64,000 nt of DNA from Candidatus Vicinibacter proximus (GTDB taxonomy: Bacteria > Bacteroidota > Bacteroidia > Chitinophagales > Saprospiraceae). This document shows, piece by piece, positions 17,237 to 25,500 of the stretch. Below the pieces are notes generated by a model. The model worked only from the letters and a program-made list of their open reading frames with translations. It was not told the DNA's origin and did no database searches. Position 1 is the stretch's first letter; each line of letters starts with the position of its first letter. Where the stretch lies: positions 496,001 to 560,000 of the forward strand of contig JADJOE010000003.1 of NCBI GenBank assembly GCA_016713905.1, read 5' to 3'. The position numbers and the translations under genes are program-made.

Positions 17237-19020
17237 GCTTCAATTATCTCTTTTAGTAAACCGTCTGTTTCTTGTTCTATTTCAAAAATATCTTTGGCAA
17301 TATCAGTCAAAGCCCTTGGCGGTTGGTGTTTGTAGAAGTATTTCGCAAAGTTTATCTCGTAGCCAATTTTGGTGTCTTTCTTATCCCACCAAGCATCAGG
17401 AGCAAAAGGCAACACTTCACGTTCAAAAAATTCCTGTATATCTTCTTTCAATGGAATGTTTTCGGTGTCTTTTAGTTTTGGGTCGGGCTTTGGTTTGCCT
17501 TTGCTGTCGGTTACAATTTTGCCTTTTTCATCTTTCAAAGGTCGGTTAACGGTTATTTGGGCATAACCGAAATCTTCATTGTCAAATATTTTGCTGTATT
17601 CGTTCTCTTCAAAATTCAGGAACATTTTTTCAATCACAGGAATATGTTCGGATGAAAACTCCACTCGCTTTTTGCCTAATGGCTTCCGCATTTTGTAATA
17701 GAACTTTTCAGAAGTGGCATTTATCAATTGTACTTTGCCTTTTCGGTTTTTTGCTTTTCGGTTGGTGAAAAGGAAAATGTAAGTTGGTATGCCTGTATTG
17801 TAAAACATATCGTTGGGCAATGCTACAATGGCTTCCAATAAATCGTTTTCTATAATGTATTTGCGGATTTCGCTTTCGCCTTGCCCTGCATCACCTGTAA
17901 ACAGAGCCGAACCATTATGAACCGAAGCAATTCGACTGCCTAGTTCGGTATCTTTCATTTTACTCAGCATGTGCAACACAAACATTAACTGTCCGTCATT
18001 CACACGGCTGGTAACAGCTTCTTCTTTGTAGCTGCCTTTCAGCATAAAGCGTTTGTCGGTGATAGCTCCTTTAGGTCCAACTCCCAATGCTTTTTTATCA
18101 GGAGCCCAGGTCTTTCCATAAGGCGGATTGGTAAGCATAAAGTCAAACTTCAAATCCTTGTCAAAACCATAAGCACTCAATGTGCTGCCGTAAGCGATTT
18201 TGTCAGGGTCTTCGCCTTTTATCAGCATATCGCTTTTACAGGTCGCATAAATGAAAGGCGTGCTTTCCTGACCGTATAAATGAACGGTGGCATTGCTTTT
18301 AATCAGTCCATCTGGATTGAGCAAAAAGTTTTTGGCAATGGTTAACATACCTCCACTACCCACACAAGGATCATAAATCAAATAAGTGCCTTGTTTTATT
18401 TTGTCTTTTACAGGTAAGAACACAAGGTGCGTCATCAAATCAATGATTTCCCTTGGTGTAAAGTGTTCTCCTGCTTCTTCGTTGTTTTCTTCGTTAAATC
18501 GTCTTACCAAATCTTCATACACATAACCCATTGCCAAGGGTGGCAACTTGTCGGGGTGCAATTCTACTTTTGGAGAGCAGAATTTTTCAATGAGTGAAAA
18601 CAGAATGTCTGCTTCGTCCAACGTTTCAATTTCATTTCTGAATTTGAATTGTTTGATGATGTCCTGCACATTTTCAGAAAAGCCGTTCAGGTAATTTTCA
18701 AAATTACTTCGCAGGTTTTTCGGGTCGTCAAGCAGTTTTTTTAAGGTAAACTTTGAAGTATTGTAAAATGCCAAACCAGAACCGTGTTTGTTGTTGGTCA
18801 GCAAACTGTCTAAGTTTTGAAGTTTGGATTTGTATTCATTGAAAGTCTTTAAGACCTGTTCTTTCGTTGGTTCTAAAAGCAAGTCCAGTCTGCGTATAAC
18901 CACCATGGGCAGGATAACATCTTTGTATTTTCCTTTTTGGTAGGTATTTACCAAAACATCATCCGCAACTGTCCAAAGGAAGTTAATAACGGGTTGCAGT
19001 GATTGTGTATTTAAGCTCAT
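17233..19020 (-). CDS. hsdM: Type I restriction-modification methyltransferase HsdM
   Basis: HsdM transfers a methyl group from S-adenosylmethionine to N6 of adenine in the sequence chosen by HsdS. In this 595-residue protein the N-terminal helical HsdM_N domain spans about 1-150. The AdoMet-binding motif YDPCVGSGGML is near residue 218 and the catalytic motif TNPPYGKTW near 297. The GEHFTPREIIDLM segment before the AdoMet site is diagnostic. It is the first gene of the operon M-S-HTH-Doc-R, so the promoter lies in 19021-19120. Nothing is missing. Confidence 0.95.
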   Translation of the reverse strand: MSLNTQSLQPVINFLWTVADDVLVNTYQKGKYKDVILPMVVIRRLDLLLEPTKEQVLKTFNEYKSKLQNLDSLLTNNKHGSGLAFYNTSKFTLKKLLDDPKNLRSNFENYLNGFSENVQDIIKQFKFRNEIETLDEADILFSLIEKFCSPKVELHPDKLPPLAMGYVYEDLVRRFNEENNEEAGEHFTPREIIDLMTHLVFLPVKDKIKQGTYLIYDPCVGSGGMLTIAKNFLLNPDGLIKSNATVHLYGQESTPFIYATCKSDMLIKGEDPDKIAYGSTLSAYGFDKDLKFDFMLTNPPYGKTWAPDKKALGVGPKGAITDKRFMLKGSYKEEAVTSRVNDGQLMFVLHMLSKMKDTELGSRIASVHNGSALFTGDAGQGESEIRKYIIENDLLEAIVALPNDMFYNTGIPTYIFLFTNRKAKNRKGKVQLINATSEKFYYKMRKPLGKKRVEFSSEHIPVIEKMFLNFEENEYSKIFDNEDFGYAQITVNRPLKDEKGKIVTDSKGKPKPDPKLKDTENIPLKEDIQEFFEREVLPFAPDAWWDKKDTKIGYEINFAKYFYKHQPPRALTDIAKDIFEIEQETDGLLKEIIEA

Positions 19021-19828
19021 TTCGTATTTGTCTTTTCGTTAATTATCGAGGTTCTAAATTACAATTTTAAGTCGCATAAACGTCTTTTGTGCGTTGGCAA
19101 AAAACGGTTCTTTTGGTCTAGCAAAGGGGCGGCTTGAGGATCGGCTCAGGTGCTGCCCAGTTGGAATATGGTCTATTTGTTGCAGGTTGCCTGTCAAAAC
19201 TAGCGTTTCATTTTATGTTTAGAGTTATCTGTTTATTCGGTGTTGTGTCGTCTGATACGTTTGCCCAAGACGCCAGACTGTAAAAATACCATTTTTTTAT
19301 TCGAAAATATTTAAAATCCCTCGTGTATCCTCATGTAACGCAATTGAATGGTCATAACAATAAAAATTTCCTTTATTATAGGGTGACATCTGCCAGTATG
19401 CTATTAGTCTGCAGGACATGCTTCTGCCGGAATGGCAGTTTCCATTCATCACCCTAATTAACCCAAAACATGCCAAGGATAAAGACTCTAATTTTGCAAA
19501 TTCGAGAGGCCATCTTCCCTGGAATAGGAGGGCAATTTGAAACGGATTAATCGGGGGTGAATACTCTGGAATCTACATTTGTGATCCTGGTATACTAGTT
19601 AATTGATTCATTATTTATAAAAATGCAAATCAATAGTTATGCATTAAATAAATTTATTATTTATATTCAATTATTTATTATTACAACCTGACGTTTTGAC
19701 ATACTAGAAGGACAAATCTATCACGAAGGTTTACAGTAGATAAAAACTTCAAATATTTTCAAAATTTTCCACTTAAACGTTTGCTGAGCCTTTAGGTTAT
19801 GTCATGTATGCTGCAGAGCATAGCTACT
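19021..19828. other. Gene-free stretch with repeat element T copy 3
   Basis: The 800-bp gap upstream of hsdM contains a GCGTTGGCA motif at 19092-19100, the same nonamer that abuts the hsdR stop at 11415-11423. A copy of dispersed element T lies at about 19430-19545. The part near 19600-19700 is very AT-rich and could hold promoters. A small hairpin TATGCTGCAGAGCATA is found near 19807-19822, close to the end of the nuclease-like gene. No protein or RNA gene is recognisable. Confidence 0.45.
19430..19545. repeat. Dispersed intergenic element T, copy 3
   Basis: The conserved strings here are CCCAAAACATGCC, AAATTCGAGAGGCCATCTTC and CCTGGAATAGGAGGGCAATT. They align with the elements after the two palindrome-repeat clusters at 4912-5040 and 7221-7320. 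This copy is not preceded by the 100-bp palindrome repeat, so element T can occur alone. All three copies in the window lie in the accessory island. Confidence 0.5.
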
Positions 19829-20344
19829 TCATTTCGAGTAACAATTTTTAATAGTAGGATTCGGCATGAAAGGTGTAATCATATATTTCTTTTCGTTGAA
19901 TTTAAACTTTAAATTAATCAGAACATCCATTTTTAGACCGACATCTCTTTTATGGATTTCTTGCCTTGAAACAAAATATAGTTTAACTTCTGAATAGTCA
20001 ATATCTAAAGGGTTTCTAAATCTTGTCTTGATAAAGTTGTTTAAGGTGGTCTCGAATTTTTGTTTTACATTATCCAAATCAAAGCCTTTTCCAGTTTGGA
20101 TTTTTTTTAATTCAACTAATGTTAATCCATAACCACCATTTATACATTTTCTCACAATCAGACAATCAACTGATGCAGGAGTTTCCTTTCCTAAGTGTTG
20201 TGAGTTATAAAAATTGTCAACTTTGATAATTGCATATGAGTTGGCTGAAATTGCTTTATCAAAGGTTACGCAGATTTTATTTTCACAACATGAATCTTCG
20301 ACAAATTTACTAAGTGTTTTATGAGTTTTAATTCTTTTTATCAT
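19829..20344 (-). CDS. Small PD-(D/E)XK nuclease-like protein paired with AAA ATPase
   Basis: I do not recognise a named family for this 171-residue protein. It has a strong PD-(D/E)XK-type active-site pattern: SVDCLIVRK (Asp60), then LTLVELKK (Glu78, Lys80), followed by a helix (NVKQKFETTLNNFIK). That is the strand-turn-strand-helix order of small nucleases. The gene overlaps the 3' end of the upstream ATPase gene by 17 bp, so the two are co-translated. ATPase-plus-small-nuclease pairs are common in phage defence (for example Septu-type and OLD-type systems). The nuclease role is inferred from motif and partner. Confidence 0.6.
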   Translation of the reverse strand: MIKRIKTHKTLSKFVEDSCCENKICVTFDKAISANSYAIIKVDNFYNSQHLGKETPASVDCLIVRKCINGGYGLTLVELKKIQTGKGFDLDNVKQKFETTLNNFIKTRFRNPLDIDYSEVKLYFVSRQEIHKRDVGLKMDVLINLKFKFNEKKYMITPFMPNPTIKNCYSK

Positions 20345-21788
20345 GATTGCCCTCTAAATAATTTAAGCGTTCATAATAAAGTTTTTCAGAAATATCTTGA
20401 AAGTTATCATCATTAATACCATCCTCAGATACTTTCATTTCACTATTTACTGTTGTTCCATCATCACTTCTAACCAAGTGATATACCATTATTTTATTTC
20501 GGTCTATTTCCTTTTTTATTAAAAGATTGTTCAACTTGTTAAACATGTAATTACTATGTGAAGTAATAAATATTTTCAAATTCAATGATGATAGTTTAGC
20601 AAATATTTCCATGAGTTTTACTTGAACTTCTGGATGGAGATGTGCTTCTGGCTCTTCAATAAAAAGTATGTCATATCCTTTTTCCCTTTTCCTTTTATTA
20701 ATTGGGTCATAAATAAATTCTTGAAAAAAGAAGTCTCGTCCTTTTGTAGAAGCATACTTGTTGTTTAATATATGTTTAAAATAAAGTACCAAAGGAGAAA
20801 GCTCTGCAACCATTGATGAAGCCTCAGAAAGATTTAGTTCTAAGTCAATTCCCTTTGGCTTATAATGAATTCGTCTAGTCTTGTCATTATATTCAACCTC
20901 GCCACGAAGAATATCATTTTGCAACAACTTAATTATTTCGCTATACTCCATATTGATGTTTTTTTTGTCAACTGTAGATAAATCTATGAAGTAATCAGCT
21001 AAAGGTTCAGATAAGGATGGAAGTTCAATACTTTTACTTTGCATAAAGAACCTACTCTGAGTCAACTCTGCAATTATTGGAGTAAATGCGTTAAGTGCTT
21101 GATACAATCCTGATCGGCTTGCTGGTAGATAATATATATCACGTATATTGAAGTCTAACTTGCGTAGAATTTCATTTACTTTTCCAATGGTATATCTTAT
21201 AAAGTCTCTTGTAAATTCTTCTTCTGTTGGCCATCCAAACTCTTTTCTACTGTTGATATAGAATGAAAACTTTGTTGACTTTGTAGTTTTTTGAATTATT
21301 TCCACTAATTTAAGTTCGTCTTCGAATTTCAAATCTAAAATTCCGTCATCATTTGAGTAAATCGTAAGTTTCTCATGTTTGGAAATAGAGATAACCATTT
21401 CATAATTCTTATCTGAGTATCTATTTTTAAGATTTTTAAGAGATGAGAATGTGTTAAGTAGTGAGTTCTGAAGACCCTTTAGAATTATTTCCTTGAGTTC
21501 GCCTTCAACCAATTTTAGAAAATCTTTTGTGCAAATAATAGGCTTTTCTGCTTTGATGTTTTTTATCTTGCTCTTTATGAACCTTTCAAAGGAACTTTCT
21601 TGATGTTTTTCATAGAAGACATATCTCTGATTTATAGCCTTATTTTTAATGTTTTTCAAAAGACAATAGATGCAATATGTTGCATATGACTTACCAATTG
21701 CATTTTGTCCATAAATAAGGTGAAGATCCTTATTTAGGTCAAATTTCAAATTGTCAATTGGTCCAAAATTTTTTATTTGAATTTCCAT
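20328..21788 (-). CDS. AAA/OLD-like ABC-type ATPase (AAA_15/AAA_21)
   Basis: The protein has an ABC/SMC-like ATPase core. It begins MEIQIKNFGPIDNLKFDL, has a Walker A GQNAIGKS, an LSEASSMVAELSP segment in place of the signature, a Walker B with ILFIEEPEAHLHPE and an H-loop FITSHSN. The EPEAHLHP motif is characteristic of the OLD/AAA_21 branch used in many defence systems. No TOPRIM domain follows, and the nuclease function seems to be supplied by the separate downstream gene. I chose the ATG at 21788, where the conserved N-terminal strand begins; an ATG at 21812 adds eight residues. A 245-bp spacer separates it from the caspase-like gene upstream. Confidence 0.85.
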   Translation of the reverse strand: MEIQIKNFGPIDNLKFDLNKDLHLIYGQNAIGKSYATYCIYCLLKNIKNKAINQRYVFYEKHQESSFERFIKSKIKNIKAEKPIICTKDFLKLVEGELKEIILKGLQNSLLNTFSSLKNLKNRYSDKNYEMVISISKHEKLTIYSNDDGILDLKFEDELKLVEIIQKTTKSTKFSFYINSRKEFGWPTEEEFTRDFIRYTIGKVNEILRKLDFNIRDIYYLPASRSGLYQALNAFTPIIAELTQSRFFMQSKSIELPSLSEPLADYFIDLSTVDKKNINMEYSEIIKLLQNDILRGEVEYNDKTRRIHYKPKGIDLELNLSEASSMVAELSPLVLYFKHILNNKYASTKGRDFFFQEFIYDPINKRKREKGYDILFIEEPEAHLHPEVQVKLMEIFAKLSSLNLKIFITSHSNYMFNKLNNLLIKKEIDRNKIMVYHLVRSDDGTTVNSEMKVSEDGINDDNFQDISEKLYYERLNYLEGNHDKKN

Positions 21789-22033
21789 TTGTTTTGTTAC
21801 TGGTAGTTGCAAAGTTAATGTTTAATTGTTATTTCAATTTATGAATATCTTTATTTAGAAAAGTCATTTTAGCATAGTTGATTTCAAGTTAGCGGTGTCT
21901 CCATTTCTTGTATATAAAGGTTCATAGATCGATGTTAGTATAGTTTTTTGGTTGGCTGCAAAATATAAATCTATGATATCAAATTTACGATTTTTACTAA
22001 CATGAAAACCGAATTGATCTACTTTAATCAATA

Positions 22034-22726
22034 TCATGGTAGAGGCATTTTCTCTTTAACTGCATGTCCAGTATTCTCATTTACTTTTGGGTCTGTTTCT
22101 ATCCAATTTCCGTCACTGTCTATCCAGCCTAATTGTAAATATAATTCAAATTGACGAATTCTATATTGTGAAGTCATTTCAACTTCATCTCTATCATAAC
22201 AGACAAACGTGTAGTCTGTTGCTAATGATGCTTTTTGTGCTGCATAATTTGGTTCGGCATTTTTGTTTTCTAAATTGTGTATGAAAACAACGAATCCTGT
22301 TGTAAGATCCCATGGATATGCATTCCACTTTACGCCACATATATAATTAATTTTATTACATACACTCATCATATCTATACCTACTTGCATAAGTCCTCCC
22401 TTACAACATGCTAAAAGGAAAATAGTGTCATCATTTAAAATCCCATTTTCACAGAGTTGTTGTGCAAATTGGCTCCAAGATATTGAAATTTTATTTCCAC
22501 TTAAGTCAGTTTCAAATCCATCTTTATCACCGTGGGTACATAAGTAAATATAATCAAAGTGAGTGCCTGAATTTAAATATTTCTCAACCATTTCTTCAAG
22601 GGCATGTATTGTTGGAACATCTTCTTTATACACTTTCATACCTAGAAGCTGACAATGGCTAGTTACAAGGCCAACTTCATCACCACAAATGTCAGTAGAA
22701 GCTCTTAATACTAAAATTGACTTCAT
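22034..22726 (-). CDS. Compact caspase/CHAT-like protein
   Basis: The 230-residue protein has the His-Cys arrangement of caspase-fold peptidases. FDYIYLCTHGDKDG carries the candidate His65, and DDTIFLLACCKGG the candidate Cys107 (or Cys108). Both come at strand ends as in CHAT domains (HG ... ACxxG). The N-terminal MKSILVLRAS strand and the IHALEEMVEKYL helix fit the start of this fold. No extra sensor, TPR or membrane domain is attached. In prokaryotes such peptidases often act as cell-suicide effectors. It is transcribed in the same direction as the ATPase/nuclease pair, 245 bp upstream of it. The peptidase assignment is from motif only. Confidence 0.6.
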   Translation of the reverse strand: MKSILVLRASTDICGDEVGLVTSHCQLLGMKVYKEDVPTIHALEEMVEKYLNSGTHFDYIYLCTHGDKDGFETDLSGNKISISWSQFAQQLCENGILNDDTIFLLACCKGGLMQVGIDMMSVCNKINYICGVKWNAYPWDLTTGFVVFIHNLENKNAEPNYAAQKASLATDYTFVCYDRDEVEMTSQYRIRQFELYLQLGWIDSDGNWIETDPKVNENTGHAVKEKMPLP

Positions 22727-23279
22727 TTTTTTTAATAACTAATATTGATTTGCAAAATTGATATTAACTAATTGCATGTTTGTATAAAGTAATGAGATTC
22801 CAAAATTATTGCCACCTATGTCTGATTTTATCCCAGACTCTATTTTTTAAAACAATATTCATAATTTTATTAACACTTATTTAGTTTCTATCTCATGTTT
22901 TGATTCATACAATCTTTAATAGCTCCGGTATCTAGAATGTCCATATATTAACTTTAGTAAACTTAGTTCACAATCTTTGTATTGGAGTCTCTATTTTTTC
23001 ATAATGGGCGTATTTAGGTTTTAAAATCATCGTGTTCTGGGTGGGTAATACAGAAAAAATTGCGTCGGGATGCTTTGGGACAGCAAAATACACAAATTTC
23101 AGATTGTTAATAATTTTTAAAGATATTTTTGTTGAAGGGTTATATTTAGCGTTCTGGCTGGTTTTGGCTTGGGTTGTTTTTCTTGCCATCAGGGCATGTC
23201 CTAAATTTCACCCACACAAAAACCTTGTATAAATACTTTTCATATATTTGTTCATCTTTAACCTAACCAAAATCAAAGA
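22727..23279. other. Gene-free stretch between caspase-like gene and secreted protein
   Basis: This AT-rich spacer separates two divergently transcribed genes and marks the right end of the accessory island. A 73-codon minus-strand frame (22968-23189) is present but looks like chance. The only signal I can support is the promoter-like sequence at 23225-23250 in front of the plus-strand gene. Confidence 0.4.
23225..23250 (+). promoter_or_regulatory. Candidate Bacteroidota-type promoter
   Basis: A TATATTTG box (23243-23250) matches the TAnnTTTG -7 consensus of the primary sigma factor of Bacteroidota exactly. A TTG (23225-23227) lies 15 bp upstream, slightly closer than usual for the -33 element. 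The start codon of the secreted protein follows 29 bp after the box. Confidence 0.4.
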
Positions 23280-25064
23280 ATGAAACTCCTCCATTCCTTT
23301 GTCTTTTTACTGTTCATCGGTCTGACCGCTCTGCAGGGTCAGGATTTCCGGCTGGTTTGTCCGGGCGATGTGACCATCTCCTGCACCGAAAATTACAGCG
23401 ACCTCAATAAATGGGGCAAGGCCTATACAGACGAAAACGGCTTCATTAAGTGGCAGCACGACTGCAAGGTGGTGTACAACATCAACGACTGTGGGGTAGG
23501 GACCATCACCCGCACCTGGGGCGTTGAGAATCCCAACAACTGGCAATGGCTTACCTGCACCCAGGTCATCACCCTGAGCAACGCCAATGCATTCGGTTAT
23601 CGCGACATCACTTTCCCTCAGGACATCACCATAGAGAGCTGCAATCCACAAGACAGCGTCAAGCACCTGCCAAGACCTTACGACAAGCCCACCTGGAAGA
23701 CCAATAAATGTGCCCGCCCTATGGTGAATTATTCGGATGAGGTGTTCAGGGTGAACGATGGCTGCGTCAAGATCATCCGTACCTGGAAGATACTCGACTG
23801 GTGTGTGTACGACCCTTATAAAAATCCGGGCATAGGCATTTTTACCGCCCAGCAGGTGATCAAGTTGATCACCATCGATCCAGATGCCAGAATATCCTGT
23901 CCTAAAGACACCATCGTGGTGGCTTCTCAGGACTGCAACGGGGTGTATGTGAAGATCGATCCTGCTACGGTAGTTTCTCCCTGCAAGATGCCTTTCGTCA
24001 TCCACAACACTTCCAAATACGCCGACAGCACCGGCAACGATGCCAGCGGCTTCTATCCCAATGGAACCACTAAGTTTTATTACATCGCAGAATACGGTTG
24101 CGGATCAGAGATCAAGTGCGAACTGACCGTCATTGTCAAAAATACCATTCCACCGACTCCTTATTGCCTCACCGGGGTAATTGTAGATCTGATGCCCGTG
24201 GATCAGGATCTGGACGGCATCGCAGAATCAGGGATGATAGAGGTCTGGGCCTCGGATCTGAACAAGGGCAGTTTTCATAAATGCCCTAAACAGAAGTTGC
24301 GCTATTCCTTTTCCAAAGATGTACTCGACCGCGCCCGCATTTTTACCTGTGCGGAACTGGGCGAAAACGAAGTGGAGATGTGGGTGACGGATTCTCTCGG
24401 CAATGCAGATCTGTGCAAGACCAAGATCATCATCCAGAACAATCTTAATGTGCCGGATTGCAAACGCAAGGACAGTCTGGGACATGTGCGCTACGACCTG
24501 TCCATCAGCTTCTGGGACGAAACCCGCAAGCAAAAGAAAACCAATCTCAGGCTCAGCCTGGAGAACATGGTCAGCCATGTGATCACCACGGCTGCTCAGG
24601 ATCAGCATGCCTCCTACATCCTGAACGGATTGCGTAAGGACCAGGAATACGAGTTGAAATATGCATTTACCGGAACGGAGATCAAAGGCATTGACCTCTT
24701 TGATGTACAATTGCTGGAAGATCATCTGAAAGGCCGCAGGACCATTAACGATCCTTACAGATTGCTTGCTGCGGACCTTAATGCGGATGCGATCATAGAC
24801 CTCACGGATCTGCAGCTACTCAAAGACCTGATCGGGGGAGTCCTAAAACCTTCTTCGTTGCCGCAACCCTATAAGATGATTCCGGAAGGCTTTGGCACCA
24901 ATGCCACCACCATCTTGCAGGATTACGCCCAATTGAAACTAAGGATTCCTGTTCACCAGGAGACCAGTATGGAGAAAAATTATCTCCTCCTCAGAACAGG
25001 CGACGTTTCCGCCTTTGGCCCTGCCCTCAAGAAAGTAAAACTTTCGGCATCGGATACGGAATAA
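23280..25064 (+). CDS. Secreted cysteine-rich protein with dockerin-like module
   Basis: The 594-residue protein has a signal peptide (residues 1-20, ending ALQGQ). Several repeated beta domains with paired cysteines follow (residues 25-400; motifs such as LVCPGDVTISC and RTWKILDWC), like the HYR-type or ornamented surface proteins of Saprospiraceae. Residues of about 470-530 contain a dockerin-like pair of calcium loops, the second reading DLNADAIIDLTDLQLL. No T9SS C-terminal sorting domain is present, and the protein ends shortly after the dockerin, so it may be truncated relative to its relatives. Its DNA is visibly more GC-rich than the island to its left. Function is unknown. Confidence 0.7.
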   Translation: MKLLHSFVFLLFIGLTALQGQDFRLVCPGDVTISCTENYSDLNKWGKAYTDENGFIKWQHDCKVVYNINDCGVGTITRTWGVENPNNWQWLTCTQVITLSNANAFGYRDITFPQDITIESCNPQDSVKHLPRPYDKPTWKTNKCARPMVNYSDEVFRVNDGCVKIIRTWKILDWCVYDPYKNPGIGIFTAQQVIKLITIDPDARISCPKDTIVVASQDCNGVYVKIDPATVVSPCKMPFVIHNTSKYADSTGNDASGFYPNGTTKFYYIAEYGCGSEIKCELTVIVKNTIPPTPYCLTGVIVDLMPVDQDLDGIAESGMIEVWASDLNKGSFHKCPKQKLRYSFSKDVLDRARIFTCAELGENEVEMWVTDSLGNADLCKTKIIIQNNLNVPDCKRKDSLGHVRYDLSISFWDETRKQKKTNLRLSLENMVSHVITTAAQDQHASYILNGLRKDQEYELKYAFTGTEIKGIDLFDVQLLEDHLKGRRTINDPYRLLAADLNADAIIDLTDLQLLKDLIGGVLKPSSLPQPYKMIPEGFGTNATTILQDYAQLKLRIPVHQETSMEKNYLLLRTGDVSAFGPALKKVKLSASDTE

Positions 25065-25161
25065 ATAGCTAGAAAGGCCTGGATGGATAACACTGCAGAA
25101 TAGCTTTTCCGGGGTGTTGCCTTATTTTGGGATCAGGTAGTTTTTTTATGGGTACTAAGTA

Positions 25162-25323
25162 GAAATTCAGCCGGCCTTTTTCATTTTAGCTAAAACTGAT
25201 TTAAAAAGCGTTAAAAACAAAATACTGTTTGAGCCCGCATGCAGATAATCTAAAACATCTATGACAGTAAGGCCAAGAGCTAAGATTTCTGCCTAAGGCG
25301 AGTTTATTTTGTTTAGCTTTTCA
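25162..25323. repeat. Dispersed element D, copy 1, left half
   Basis: The sequence aligns with the left half of the full copy at 60746-61059. Shared strings are CGGCCTTTTTCATTTTAGC, AAAAAGCGTTAA, GCATGCAGATAA and AAGGCGAGTTTATTTTG. Its right half is at 26345-26432, beyond the tandem array. Confidence 0.75.
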
Positions 25324-25395
25324 ACCCATATTATGTATTAGGGTTTCGTTATGAAAGGCAAATGGCCAATAAAGACAAGCGCTCCCATGAATGAA

Positions 25396-25459
25396 CGATC
25401 TTTGATTACCATCAAAGTAATGAACGACAGTTCATTAAGTGAATGAACATCGTCAGATG
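25396..25459. repeat. Variant three-hairpin unit with unique stems
   Basis: After CGAT come hairpin 1 (CTTTGAT-TACC-ATCAAAG, 25400-25417), hairpin 2 (TAATGAAC-GACA-GTTCATTA, 25418-25437), a 10-bp spacer AGTGAATGAA, and hairpin 3 (CATC-GTCA-GATG, 25448-25459). Order, spacing and the GACA loop equal those of the 117-bp array units that start 42 bp downstream, but every stem sequence is different. Confidence 0.75.
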
Positions 25460-25500
25460 GTGGGTGGGTTTTGACAAGCCATAGTAGATCCTATGGTGCT

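Noticed and set aside
22968..23189. A 73-codon minus-strand frame upstream of the secreted protein gene
   Set aside because: It has low-complexity, Lys-rich content, no recognisable motif, and lies in a promoter region; chance is more likely.
23307..24005. A 232-codon minus-strand frame opposite the secreted protein
   Set aside because: It is a by-product of the GC-richer codon use of the plus-strand gene, which has a signal peptide and domain pattern.
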